DNA of 64,000 bases from Candidatus Cloacimonas acidaminovorans str. Evry (GCF_000146065.2 NC_020449.1:1178001-1242000); one strand, 5' to 3'; counted from the first letter of the stretch, positions 26,966-36,186 are shown. Numbers and translations are program-made. Notes: generated by a model from the letters alone, not told the origin.

Positions 26966-27069
26966 ATTTGGAATGTAGAAAAGGTTGAGAGGGTTGAAAG
27001 CCCAAAGGGCAAAGATTATCTCAACCTTCAAATCCTCTCAACCTTCTCAAAACTATCCACATTCCAAAT
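26966..27069. repeat. Large double-stem inverted repeat between convergent genes
   Basis: The outer arms ATTTGGAATGT (26966-26976) and ACATTCCAAAT (27059-27069) are perfect complements. Inside, AAGGTTGAGAGG (26981-26992) pairs perfectly with CCTCTCAACCTT (27034-27045). The inner arms carry the 9-nt GGTTGAGAG unit. There is no T-run. The right flank (about 27058-27117) resembles 46913-46971, which suggests a shared composite element. Confidence 0.7.
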
Positions 27070-27110
27070 CCTAAAAACCCCTTCAATCCTGTTCATTCCA
27101 GATCTATTAT

Positions 27111-29570
27111 TCAAAACTGCAATGTTTCCGGAACAACCGGACATAGCATCAGTGCTTTATCTTGTCCAAAATCGCTCCACAATTCATAGAGTTTGATATA
27201 ATCAGAATTAACAGTATTCATTGCTTTAACAGGTGTAAAAACATTCAATTCACCGATATTAATGCTTATTTTTACTCCCTCTTTTTTAGTAGTAGCATCA
27301 ACGAGGGTTAACTTTCCTTTTTTACCGATAAGTTCACTCATACTTTCCTTAGCTTTTTCCAATCCGCCAAGTTCATCCACAAGTCCAATTTTTTGTGCTT
27401 GTTCTCCTGTCCAGACCCTTCCTTGAGCATATTGTTTAACTTGTTCTAAGGTCATATTCGGACGTCCTGCATCCACTTTCATAACAAAATCATCATAACA
27501 ATTTTCTATATTGCGAATTACCATTTGTTTTTCTTCTTCAGTCCAAGGACGATTAATAGAAACCATATCGGCATGTTCACCTTTTTTAACGGTATCCCAG
27601 TTTACTTTTATTTTTTGAAACATATCGGTGCCATTGAACATCAATCCCACAACACCGATAGAACCGGTTAAAGTTGAGGGCTCGGCAATAATTTTATCGG
27701 CATTACAGGAAATGTAATATCCACCGCTGGCAGCTGTTCCTCCCATAGAAACAACAATCGGTTTTTTATTTTCTGTCTTTGCCAGTTCCAGTTCTCTTAA
27801 AATAATATCGCTGGCTTGAGCACTTCCGCCACCGCTATCCACTCTTAAAATAATGCCTTTGTATTGTTTGTCTTTTCTTGCTTTGCGAATAAGGTCTACA
27901 GATGTTTCCTGGGCAATTTTCTGTCCTGGAGTTCCTTTTCCGGAAACAATATTCCCGCTGGCATAAATAACCGCGACCAAATTTTCTTTGGGTTTTGCCC
28001 AAGCATATTCGCGATATTCAGTTAATTCTTTATGCTGGCTTGAAAACTTAAAATCTTTCTTTAATTGCTTATTCAGCTGGTCTTCATAAATGAGGGCATC
28101 CACTAATCCTTTTTCCAGGGCATCATTAGCAATAAAATAGGGACCCTCATTGATAATTTCGTCAGCTGAAGCAACTAATCTATCACCGCGTCCTGTTTCC
28201 ATACGCTGTAAAATTTGGTCGTATAGTGATTGCAGAAGGGATTCATAAGCTTCCCTTTCCGCGGGAGTCATTCTTTCTTCGGAAAACATATTACCCGCAT
28301 CTTTATATTCATGACTGCGGAAATTGAGCACTTCAATACCCAAGCTGGCAAGCATATTTTTCAAATAAGGACTGCTGATACTTAAACCCCGTAAATCCAC
28401 AGAACCCGTCGGATTTAAGTAAATCTTATCAGCAATGGAGGAAGCAAAGATATAACCGCCATTACCAATATTATCATAGTAAAAACAAACTTTCTTGCCA
28501 CTGCTTTTAAAGTCGTTAAAGGCATCAACGAGTTCTTCCTGTAAAGCCAAAGAAGTTGAAAAAGAAGGATTTTTCAGAAGAATGCCTTCTATTTCGAGAT
28601 CATCTTTTGCCTGTTTAATGTTATCAATGATTGACTCTATGGATTTATCGCCGGTATCATATATTTTGATTTTCCCTATTTTATATTTCGGAGCAGTGTA
28701 GGTTACGATGTTGCCTTTCAAATCCATTTTATACCAGGAGGGGTTTGTGTGTCCCAAAAATGGTTTATGCTCCCAATCCGTAAGCTGAGCCCAAGCAATT
28801 CCGTAATTATCATTTTTCTTAGAACGCAATAAACCACCTGCCTCAAGATTTCTGGGACATAAGCTGAAATTAACTAAAGCTGACTCTTCTTCCCAATTAT
28901 AGGTAGCTCCAACTTTTACTCCATCAAGAATTTGGGTCTGAATTCCCAGAACCGGTTTTTTGAATTCATAATCCTTGTCCGTTTCATAGCGCGCATAATT
29001 GGCATCTACAGAAAGCTCCAAACGGTAATCCGCTATAGCATCCGTAAAAACAAAAGGACGCACTGCCAAACCCAAACGATAATAGGGTGATTGATGTTTG
29101 GGATTATCCCAGGTAAAAGCTAAAGAAGTAGAATTATGCGGACGGTATGTTACTCCAGTTCTGAAAGAACCATCTTCAAAACCGCCTTCCTGCCAACGGT
29201 AATTCGTTCCTGCATATAAGTTGGGTAAAATATGAGCAGGAAAAAGTTCGGCTCCCAAAGCCAAAGTATGATATTTATTACTATGGTCGCGTTCATAAAT
29301 ATAACTGAGAAAATCAGTATTCAAAAATATCCAATAGTGATTTTGCCATTCTTTTTCATCATTGAGATAAGCTAAACCTATACCCGAAGCAGAACCGGTT
29401 CCCAGCAAAGAAGGATTGCTAATAGGAATGAACATATTATCCACGCTGGCAATGGGAAAATCCTGTTTATTTAAGAATACAAAAATACTGTCACTTTTCG
29501 TTTGCGCCATCGCTAACGAGCAAAACAGGAATGGTAATAACAGGATTAGAGCTTTAACTATGGACTTCAT
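27111..29570 (-). CDS. sppA: SppA-type signal peptide peptidase (S49) with beta-rich N-terminal extension
   Basis: SppA degrades cleaved signal peptides in the membrane/periplasm. The 819-aa protein has a signal peptide (about 1-22), then ~270 residues that alternate in the manner of outer-membrane beta-strands (for example NLYAGTNYRWQEGG, SLAFTWDN, LELSVDANYARYE). Two S49 protease domains follow. The catalytic Lys lies in SSIADKIYLNP near 380 and the nucleophilic Ser in MGGTAASGGYYIS near 610, the Lys-Ser split of long-form SppA. E. coli SppA is ~618 aa, so the N-terminal part is extra. A good AAGGAGA site precedes the ATG. It is a single-gene unit with TTGACT about 90 nt upstream. Confidence 0.88.
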   Translation of the reverse strand: MKSIVKALILLLPFLFCSLAMAQTKSDSIFVFLNKQDFPIASVDNMFIPISNPSLLGTGSASGIGLAYLNDEKEWQNHYWIFLNTDFLSYIYERDHSNKYHTLALGAELFPAHILPNLYAGTNYRWQEGGFEDGSFRTGVTYRPHNSTSLAFTWDNPKHQSPYYRLGLAVRPFVFTDAIADYRLELSVDANYARYETDKDYEFKKPVLGIQTQILDGVKVGATYNWEEESALVNFSLCPRNLEAGGLLRSKKNDNYGIAWAQLTDWEHKPFLGHTNPSWYKMDLKGNIVTYTAPKYKIGKIKIYDTGDKSIESIIDNIKQAKDDLEIEGILLKNPSFSTSLALQEELVDAFNDFKSSGKKVCFYYDNIGNGGYIFASSIADKIYLNPTGSVDLRGLSISSPYLKNMLASLGIEVLNFRSHEYKDAGNMFSEERMTPAEREAYESLLQSLYDQILQRMETGRGDRLVASADEIINEGPYFIANDALEKGLVDALIYEDQLNKQLKKDFKFSSQHKELTEYREYAWAKPKENLVAVIYASGNIVSGKGTPGQKIAQETSVDLIRKARKDKQYKGIILRVDSGGGSAQASDIILRELELAKTENKKPIVVSMGGTAASGGYYISCNADKIIAEPSTLTGSIGVVGLMFNGTDMFQKIKVNWDTVKKGEHADMVSINRPWTEEEKQMVIRNIENCYDDFVMKVDAGRPNMTLEQVKQYAQGRVWTGEQAQKIGLVDELGGLEKAKESMSELIGKKGKLTLVDATTKKEGVKISINIGELNVFTPVKAMNTVNSDYIKLYELWSDFGQDKALMLCPVVPETLQF

Positions 29571-29688
29571 TGTTTCTCCTTTTTCGTTTATAATACTTTA
29601 ATTCAGTGTTTAGTTAAACTACAATTATTTTTTTACACTTTCCAAAAAGCTAACAAAAAAGTCAATATATATTTGAGAACCTAACCAA

Positions 29689-29759
29689 GTCACGAGTCGT
29701 CACTGCCTTCAAAAATATCGCTTATGCCACAAATTCCTTTAGTAGTGAGAACTCGTTAC
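29689..29759 (+). repeat. 71-nt imperfect inverted repeat, copy 1
   Basis: It starts GTCACGAGTCGTCACTG and ends GTGAGAACTCGTTAC. The two 19-nt ends pair at about 14 of 19 positions. Aligned without gaps to copy 2 (37041-37111 plus flank), roughly 51 of 79 positions match. Confidence 0.7.
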
Positions 29760-29807
29760 AACTTGTTCCAAGCATATTTCAATGCTTTTATTGGAATTAT
29801 CACTGTC

Positions 29808-29878
29808 GTCATGAATCATAAGCGCCAAGAAAGTTATCTCCCAGAGAAAAAGTTATCAAGGCGCTAATGACTCCTGAC
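29808..29878 (-). repeat. 71-nt imperfect inverted repeat, copy 3 (opposite orientation)
   Basis: Read on the minus strand it starts GTCAGGAGTCATTAGCGCC and ends GGCGCTTATGATTCATGAC. These 19-nt arms pair at 16 of 19 positions. Length is exactly 71 nt, as in copies 1 and 2. The interior is unrelated, but the arm positions are the same. Confidence 0.65.
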
Positions 29879-29893
29879 TTTCCTTCCGGGAAG

Positions 29894-30121
29894 TTACACA
29901 GCGATAACTTCTTTCACTTCAGGAATTTCTTCTTTAATAAGTCGTTCAATACCTGCCTTCAAAGTTAAAGTAGCCATAGGGCAACCATTACAAGTTCCTT
30001 TAAGCCGAACTTCTATCACATTATCTTCACGGATATTGATAAGTTCAACATCCCCTCCATCCGCTTGAATGGAGGGGCGAACTTTTGCGAGGATACTTTC
30101 AATTTTTTCTTTTGCAATCAC
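29894..30121 (-). CDS. NifU C-terminal domain (Nfu-type) iron-sulfur carrier
   Basis: This 75-aa protein is almost only the Nfu domain, with the cluster-binding Cys pair in GTCNGCPMATLTLK. Such proteins accept and deliver [4Fe-4S] clusters to apo-proteins in the cytoplasm. The window encodes one Fe-S client system (indolepyruvate oxidoreductase), but not adjacent. It lies 9 nt after the DUF3332-like gene at the end of the efflux operon, and may be co-transcribed for no functional reason. The motif and length fit the family well. Confidence 0.9.
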   Translation of the reverse strand: MIAKEKIESILAKVRPSIQADGGDVELINIREDNVIEVRLKGTCNGCPMATLTLKAGIERLIKEEIPEVKEVIAV

Positions 30122-30130
30122 TTTTTATCC

Positions 30131-30646
30131 TTATTTAGAGAGGTCTAAGGAGATTTCTTCACCCGACGTAGAGAGCAATTTTAATTGATTTCCATCCAAA
30201 TAACCAAGTTTTTGAGTAGTTCCATTGGTGTTCATAAACCAGGATTCGCTAACGGGGTCATAGTTGAGTTCAATTTTTTGATTGTTGTCCTTATTTTCAG
30301 GTTGAGAAATCACAATTTTGTTTTGACTGATTTCAAACTTATAATTCCCATTGGGACCTTCGGCATACTTGATAATATTTTCACCTTCGTTCATAGTGAG
30401 AGGATTGCTACCAGTCCAAAATTCAATGGTATTAAAAACAAAAACATCCAGAAACATTGCTATTTCATAAACCGGACAAATCCAAAAAGCCCAGTTAACA
30501 ATGCTCTGAACAAACTTATTCCCGACACTACCATTAAAGCGATACACTTTTTTGGTAAGTGACATATTCCCATAGCATCCGAAGACGCTAACAACAATAA
30601 ATACCGCTAATAAAGCGATAGAGACAAGACGAGTGAATCTTTTCAT
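30131..30646 (-). CDS. DUF3332-like lipoprotein
   Basis: This is a small lipoprotein of unknown function. The 171-aa protein has a signal sequence with lipobox VFGC (Cys24). A family-typical N-terminal segment follows (NMSLTKKVYRFNGSVGNK and a hydrophobic stretch near 45-75), then a beta-rich part. It resembles DUF3332 proteins. The start at 30644-30646 is chosen because AAAGGAG lies just upstream; a longer frame to 30685 would overlap the RND gene and lacks a site. It lies between the RND gene and the Nfu-like gene, in the same operon. Confidence 0.7.
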   Translation of the reverse strand: MKRFTRLVSIALLAVFIVVSVFGCYGNMSLTKKVYRFNGSVGNKFVQSIVNWAFWICPVYEIAMFLDVFVFNTIEFWTGSNPLTMNEGENIIKYAEGPNGNYKFEISQNKIVISQPENKDNNQKIELNYDPVSESWFMNTNGTTQKLGYLDGNQLKLLSTSGEEISLDLSK

Positions 30647-30662
30647 TTTTGTTCTCCTTTCT

Positions 30663-33600
30663 TTATTGGGATTCCTTTTTAGCATGGATATTTTTAGTGG
30701 TCAGGAAATAGAAAGCGGGGATAATAATTAGCGTCAGAAAAGTGGAAACAATTAAACCACCAATAGATACAATACCCATTGGACGGGTCATTTCGGCTCC
30801 CGTACTACCTATACCAATTGCCATAGGAAGCATTCCCACTATGATAGCTAAGGTAGACATTACTATCGGTTTTAATTTCATCTTTCCCGCTTCCATCAAC
30901 GCATCGTGGACACTATAGCCCTCTCTGCGTTTAATATTTACATAGTCCATTATTAATATAGCGTTATTTACCACAATGCCAACTAACATTATTATAGCCA
31001 TCATAGAAACGATGTTAAATGTATTACCCGTAATGAGTAAAGAAAGTATCACTCCGATCAAAGCCAGAGGAACCGTTGCCAAAATCAGAGCTGGTTGAGC
31101 AAAACTTTCCAGAATAGCCGCCAAGAGCATATAGGTTAAAATCACGGCAAGAATAAAGGTGCGAATCATATCTACTGTAGTTTCGCTCATCATTTTTGCC
31201 TGACCTCCCCATTGATAACGATAGCCGGTCGGGAATTTAATTTTATCCAACCGTTCTTCAATTTGGGAAGTTATATCGCTCATAGTGTATCCGCTGGCTA
31301 CATCACCGGTAAACATAACGGTCTTATAGCGGTCGTAGTGAGTTATTCTATTGATACCGGAAGCAAATTGGACATCTGCCAGCTGAGATACCAAATAGGA
31401 TTTACCCATCACAACTACACTCAGGTTCTTAATTTTATCGGGAGAATCAACTACTTCATCCTCAAGGGAAATCTTGATATCATATTCATTTCCGGCTTCC
31501 CGATATTTGGTAGAAACCAGTCCTTCCACATTGGCGCGTAAAGCTAAAGCCAAATCATAAACCGTAGCTCCTGCAGCGGCAAGTTTATCGCGTTTGGGAT
31601 AAAGAGTAAGTTCCGACCTGCCATAACGACTGGAGGTATCAAGATTAATTAAACCCGGTATATCCTCAATAGCTATAGTTACTTCATTTTTCAGTTGTTC
31701 CAAGCGATCAATATCCTGACCTTCAATCATAAATTGAATACCGGAAGCGCCGCCTCCTCCTCCCATACCTAACATTGAGCCGGTAACTTTAATCTTGGCA
31801 TTGGGAATATCGGAAAGCTCTTTGGTTAAAATATCTGCTAATTGGTTGGCAGTATATTCACGTTCATTTCTATCTACCAGTTTAATATCGGAAGTAGCTA
31901 AATTGGTGCCGGTATCAATAAAGCTGCCTGAACCGAGATTGGTAAGTATGTGGACAACTTCTTTATGTTGGGCTACACGGTTTTGGACAATGTCCATTGT
32001 TTTGGCTGTCTCATTCAAATTTGTTCCCTGAGGCATTTCTACAGAAATGGATAGATTGCGTTGGTCCACAGGAGGTATCATTTCCATACCCACAAAGAAA
32101 GCAAGCCCACAGCTAATCAGCAAAGCTAAAAGAGTGAAGAGTAATATACTCACGCTGGTTCTCTTGGAACGCAGTGTATATCCTAAGAATTTGGCATAGT
32201 AATTACCAAATTTATCAAAGACATTATCAAATTTCCTTCCCCATTTACTAGTTCTTTTCTCTTTCGGAATAATCTTGGAAGCCAGCATCGGAGTTATTGT
32301 AAAAGCAGTTAACAGGGAAAATAGAGTTGCCATGGTAACGGTCACGGCAAATTCCTTGAAAAATCTTCCTACCATAGAAGTCATAGTAGCAATCGGTAAA
32401 AACACCACTATATTCGTTAAGGTAGAAGCCAGAACGGCTGTTCCGATTTCATTGGTACCAATTTGAGCTGCCACTTTTCGGGTATTTCCCATATCCTTAT
32501 GCCTGAATATATTTTCCAAAACTACAACAGAATTGGAAACCAGAATTCCTATTGAAGTGGATAGACCCATCATCGTCATAATATTGAAAGTGTACCCGAA
32601 TATTTGCATAAACACGAAGGTGGAAATTATGCAATAAGGCATTGATATTGCCACAATAAGAGTGGAACGGAAATCGTGTAAAAAGATGAAGAGAATGATT
32701 CCGGTAAAGAGAATACCCAAGAGAATATTTTCCAGGGTAGAATTAATCGTATCTTTGGTAAATATGCTATCATCCCGCATAATTTCCAGTTTTACACCTT
32801 CAGGAAGTTCCTTATTTAAAATCGGTATTTGTTTGGTGACTTCTTCCGCAATATTAACTACATTTCCATCGGCAGCATTGGTTATAGACAAACGGACTAT
32901 ATTTTCATCTTTAACATTTTTCGGAACATTGAAATAAATTGCTTTTGAACGCACTTCTTCTGTAGCATCTTCAACTCTTGCCAGCTGTGAAAGTTTTTTC
33001 ACTCCAAAAACAGTCGGTATATCGGTATTTCTGATATCTTCCACATCTTGATATTCCCCTTTCAGGCGGACTGAATACTCCTGAGTTCCTTGGGTAAAAT
33101 TACCACCCGGCATATCCAAATTTGCTGCAGCAAGAATTGCACTTAACTGAGCTAACGATATCTTGTTTTCAAACACAACCTTATCGGTAAGCCGAACATC
33201 AATTTGCCGTTTAGCTCCTCCAATTAAGGAAACTCTTGCTACACCAGGAATTTGTGATAAACGGTCTTTTAGAGTACCATCCGCAAGTTCGTATAAATCC
33301 TTCGGTGGCATATTTCCGGAAAGCACCAGGTCCATAATCGGAAAAGCTGTAATATCCATTTTCAGGACTATGGGTCTGTCCGTGCCATCTGGTAAATTAC
33401 GGATAATGGCATCCACCTTATCCTTCACTTCCTGATTGGCAACATCTATGTTCTTACCCAATTTGAAGGCAACCAGAACTATAGACATATTCTCCATAGA
33501 GTAGGATTGCATAAAGTCAATCTGGCTGACCGTGGCAACTGCTTCTTCTATCGGTTCGGTTACCTGAGATTCAATTTCGCGGGGACCGGCTCCTGAATAT

Positions 33601-33749
33601 ACGGTCTGAACAACAACATAAGGCAACTTCAAATCCGGCATCAGGTTTATCGGCAAACTGAAGTAAGCGAGCACCCCGAAGACGATAAACACCATTATTG
33701 CCATTGTGACCAGAACTGGTCGGTTAATAGACAGATCTGTTAAAAACAT
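30663..33749 (-). CDS. RND efflux transporter, HAE1/AcrB family, lacking the usual TM4 aspartate pair
   Basis: This is an inner-membrane pump that would move substrates through the fusion protein to TolC. The 1028-aa protein has 12 membrane helices in two repeats, each with a large periplasmic loop. In TM4 AcrB has Asp407-Asp408; here the aligned stretch reads GILVSNSVVVLENI with Ser405-Asn406. In TM10 AcrB Lys940 corresponds to Asn928 in GIVVNNAILIMDY, a change common in other HAE1 members. The proton relay is therefore not the standard one. I use ATG 33747-33749; a TTG at 33770 would add seven residues. The fusion-protein stop is 13 nt upstream. Operon order tetR-tolC-mfp-rnd. Confidence 0.92.
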   Translation of the reverse strand: MFLTDLSINRPVLVTMAIMVFIVFGVLAYFSLPINLMPDLKLPYVVVQTVYSGAGPREIESQVTEPIEEAVATVSQIDFMQSYSMENMSIVLVAFKLGKNIDVANQEVKDKVDAIIRNLPDGTDRPIVLKMDITAFPIMDLVLSGNMPPKDLYELADGTLKDRLSQIPGVARVSLIGGAKRQIDVRLTDKVVFENKISLAQLSAILAAANLDMPGGNFTQGTQEYSVRLKGEYQDVEDIRNTDIPTVFGVKKLSQLARVEDATEEVRSKAIYFNVPKNVKDENIVRLSITNAADGNVVNIAEEVTKQIPILNKELPEGVKLEIMRDDSIFTKDTINSTLENILLGILFTGIILFIFLHDFRSTLIVAISMPYCIISTFVFMQIFGYTFNIMTMMGLSTSIGILVSNSVVVLENIFRHKDMGNTRKVAAQIGTNEIGTAVLASTLTNIVVFLPIATMTSMVGRFFKEFAVTVTMATLFSLLTAFTITPMLASKIIPKEKRTSKWGRKFDNVFDKFGNYYAKFLGYTLRSKRTSVSILLFTLLALLISCGLAFFVGMEMIPPVDQRNLSISVEMPQGTNLNETAKTMDIVQNRVAQHKEVVHILTNLGSGSFIDTGTNLATSDIKLVDRNEREYTANQLADILTKELSDIPNAKIKVTGSMLGMGGGGGASGIQFMIEGQDIDRLEQLKNEVTIAIEDIPGLINLDTSSRYGRSELTLYPKRDKLAAAGATVYDLALALRANVEGLVSTKYREAGNEYDIKISLEDEVVDSPDKIKNLSVVVMGKSYLVSQLADVQFASGINRITHYDRYKTVMFTGDVASGYTMSDITSQIEERLDKIKFPTGYRYQWGGQAKMMSETTVDMIRTFILAVILTYMLLAAILESFAQPALILATVPLALIGVILSLLITGNTFNIVSMMAIIMLVGIVVNNAILIMDYVNIKRREGYSVHDALMEAGKMKLKPIVMSTLAIIVGMLPMAIGIGSTGAEMTRPMGIVSIGGLIVSTFLTLIIIPAFYFLTTKNIHAKKESQ

Positions 33750-33762
33750 AGTTCCTATTCCC

Positions 33763-34788
33763 TTACTCAATCACGCGCAATTTTGCGCCTTCAGTTAACA
33801 TATTGATACCTTCAGTGATAAGCAAATCACCCGGATTTAAACCGCTGGTAATTTCAAAAGCCAGTGTATTATCCAATCCCGTGGTAATTTCTCTTTTCAC
33901 GGCTTTACCATCTTGATTCAGCCAAACATATTTGGTTCCGTTTTCACTAACGATTTGATGACGCTCAACCACAATCAAATTGGGTTTGCTGAAAACTTCT
34001 ATGGCAATTTCAGCTGTTACTCCGTAGTTAATCTTTTTATTCATCCCCGGAAAACTTACTTCCACTTTAAATGCCTTGGTTGCATTATCCATAGCCAGAG
34101 GAATCTCCGTTACTCTTCCGGAAATTGTAGTTTCCAACCAGGTAGCAGTTGCTTTGGTGCCTTTTTTAATCTTGTTTATTTCCGTATCAGGAACCATAAC
34201 AGTAGCTTTATAACCATTGGTAGAGGCAACTGTAAACAGGTCTTTTCCCGGATAAACCTTCTCGCTTGGGTTTACATATATTGCTGTAATAATACCACTT
34301 ATCGGAGCACGCACATTGATCATTTTATCGCTGGTTTCCAGATTGGCTTTAGATACCTTATACTGGGTTTCTACATTATCCAAATCCTGCTGGCTGATAG
34401 CGCCTTGGGCAAAAAGCCGTTGCATTCGTTCATAAGTCGTTTTGATACTGTTAAATGCCGTTAGTGCTTGTTCATATTGTGCCGAAGGTGTATTTTGGGG
34501 AAAACTTACAATAATCTGGTCTTTTGCAACCCGATCCCCTACCTTGGCATTGATTTTGGTAATCACTTCCGAAACCATTGCCTGAACGGTTGTCTCTTCC
34601 ATTCCGTTTAAAGTAGCATTATAAAGCAGGTTTTGACGGAAGGTTGTGGGCTCTATAATAATTTGGCGAACGGGAACCCCTTCTTCACTGTATATTTGTT
34701 CCATACTTTTTCCCTCTTCCTGTTTTTTACCGCAGGCAGAGATAAGTATCAGTATCAGGGCTGTTAGAATAATTAAGTATCTTTTCAT
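33763..34788 (-). CDS. Membrane fusion protein (HlyD/AcrA family) lipoprotein
   Basis: This is the periplasmic adaptor between the RND pump and TolC. The 341-aa protein begins with a lipoprotein signal, lipobox ISAC (Cys19). The usual order follows: beta-barrel, lipoyl halves, a coiled-coil hairpin (about 110-155, with TYERMQRLFAQGAISQQDLD) and a C-terminal membrane-proximal domain. The short hairpin is typical of AcrA-like adaptors. It follows tolC by 15 nt (GGAGAAG ribosome site) and precedes the RND gene by 13 nt, a complete tripartite set. Confidence 0.93.
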   Translation of the reverse strand: MKRYLIILTALILILISACGKKQEEGKSMEQIYSEEGVPVRQIIIEPTTFRQNLLYNATLNGMEETTVQAMVSEVITKINAKVGDRVAKDQIIVSFPQNTPSAQYEQALTAFNSIKTTYERMQRLFAQGAISQQDLDNVETQYKVSKANLETSDKMINVRAPISGIITAIYVNPSEKVYPGKDLFTVASTNGYKATVMVPDTEINKIKKGTKATATWLETTISGRVTEIPLAMDNATKAFKVEVSFPGMNKKINYGVTAEIAIEVFSKPNLIVVERHQIVSENGTKYVWLNQDGKAVKREITTGLDNTLAFEITSGLNPGDLLITEGINMLTEGAKLRVIE

Positions 34789-34803
34789 AGTTTATCTTCT
34801 CCG

Positions 34804-36183
34804 TTATAGGGTTATACCGATTGATTTTTTAAAGTTTCTATCTGCAGATATAATTTCATAAATTGACTGATAATATTGCAGTTTAATGGTTTGTAAGGTT
34901 AATTGAGCGTCAAAGACCTCAAGCTGAATGCCAACCTGGTTTTCATAACGCACTTGGGCAAGCTGTAAACCGCGTTCTGCCAAACGAATGTTTTCAGTTT
35001 GCACATTATGATTTTCCCAAGCGTGATAATACTTTTGATAATCTTGCTTGATTTGCAGAGCAATAAGTTCTTCTGTATCCCTTTGTTGCAATTTGGCTTT
35101 TTGATAGTCATAGTGGGCATAATTTCTTTTGGCTGTATTGGTTAAGCCGGTAAACAAAGGAATCTGAAAGCCCAAACTGATGCCGTATTTATGCCCGAAA
35201 TCATCATTCTCAATAGCATATTCATCTGCCGCTGTATAAAGTGAATAATCTGCGCTCAAGGCAACATTGGGCAGGAAATTCACTTTTTCCACCTTATATT
35301 GCAGTTCTTTTAGCTGAGTACCCAATTTAATCAGTTCTACTTCATTTCTTTGTTTCAAACCCTGTTCAGTTGCCTCTTCCAGAGAAAGCTCCATTTTTTC
35401 CGGCAACACGAATTCACCTTCGGGAACTATATCACTCTCTTCTTCTCCAATCTGTTTACGAAAAGCCGAAACAGCCAAATCGTAATCATTTTTTGCTTTC
35501 AAAACCTGGGGCTCCAGTTTGGCTACACCTAATTTGGCTTGTAACAAGTCAAATTCCGAAACCTGACCTTCCTGATTGAACAGTTCCACTCTGCGCAAAT
35601 GCCTTTTGGCAATATCTAAGCCCTCTTCTTGCACATCCCACAGCTTTTTTGCCAGTAAGCACTGATAAAAGAGTTCAGTGGTTTTCAAAACCACATCCTG
35701 TTCTTTTACTTTATAATTCAGTCGCTGAATTTGGCGGTAATAATTTCCCGCTTTAATTCCGCTTCCCAGTTTGCCTCCGGAATAAACAATCTGTTCCATT
35801 TTTAACTGTAAAGCAAAAGAACCCGCTTCTGCTGGCGATTCCGGAATCATTGAATTAACTATTTTATTCAGTACACCCGCTAAATATTCTTCATTATCTG
35901 TCGCTATATCATCTAAGCCGGCAGATATGTTCATCTTGGCAGGTATGGCTGAATCAGGATAATAGGTCTTACTTAAACCGTAAGCACCCTGTAAATTCAA
36001 TTGTGGATAAGCAGTGCCACGAACCTGTTTGTATGACTCATCCGCTTTCTTAATTTCTTCCATTGCCATTAACAGTTCCTTGTTATTCTGTTTAGCTTTG
36101 GTGATGCTAGTTTCCAGGTCAATGGCAAATACACAGCTTGCTAATAATGTTAGCAGTGTTAATACAATTAATGTCTTTCTCAT
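34804..36183 (-). CDS. TolC-family outer membrane efflux channel
   Basis: This is the outer-membrane exit duct of the tripartite pump. The 459-aa protein has a signal peptide (1-20) and two outer-membrane-efflux repeats. Each has long helical stretches rich in Gln/Glu/Leu, such as VEKVNFLPNVALSADYSLY and a KQDYQKYYHAWE helix. The GAGGAT ribosome site overlaps the end of tetR, and only 3 nt separate the two genes. It sits directly ahead of the fusion-protein gene, so specific pairing with this RND pump is likely. Confidence 0.93.
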   Translation of the reverse strand: MRKTLIVLTLLTLLASCVFAIDLETSITKAKQNNKELLMAMEEIKKADESYKQVRGTAYPQLNLQGAYGLSKTYYPDSAIPAKMNISAGLDDIATDNEEYLAGVLNKIVNSMIPESPAEAGSFALQLKMEQIVYSGGKLGSGIKAGNYYRQIQRLNYKVKEQDVVLKTTELFYQCLLAKKLWDVQEEGLDIAKRHLRRVELFNQEGQVSEFDLLQAKLGVAKLEPQVLKAKNDYDLAVSAFRKQIGEEESDIVPEGEFVLPEKMELSLEEATEQGLKQRNEVELIKLGTQLKELQYKVEKVNFLPNVALSADYSLYTAADEYAIENDDFGHKYGISLGFQIPLFTGLTNTAKRNYAHYDYQKAKLQQRDTEELIALQIKQDYQKYYHAWENHNVQTENIRLAERGLQLAQVRYENQVGIQLEVFDAQLTLQTIKLQYYQSIYEIISADRNFKKSIGITL

Positions 36184-36186
36184 TTT

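Larger units (their letters stand above)
29571..29893. other. Intergenic region with two copies of a 71-nt inverted repeat
   Basis: Between nfu-like and sppA, both leftward, I see no gene. It contains the sppA ribosome site, a TTGACT on the minus strand (29660-29665), and two copies of a 71-nt imperfect inverted repeat (29689-29759 and, in opposite orientation, 29808-29878). A small CTTCCGGGAAG hairpin lies just past the nfu stop. Confidence 0.65.

Noticed and set aside
33913-34464. A 183-aa plus-strand frame antisense to the membrane fusion protein
   Set aside because: It is a shadow of a clearly recognised gene, with no family signal of its own.
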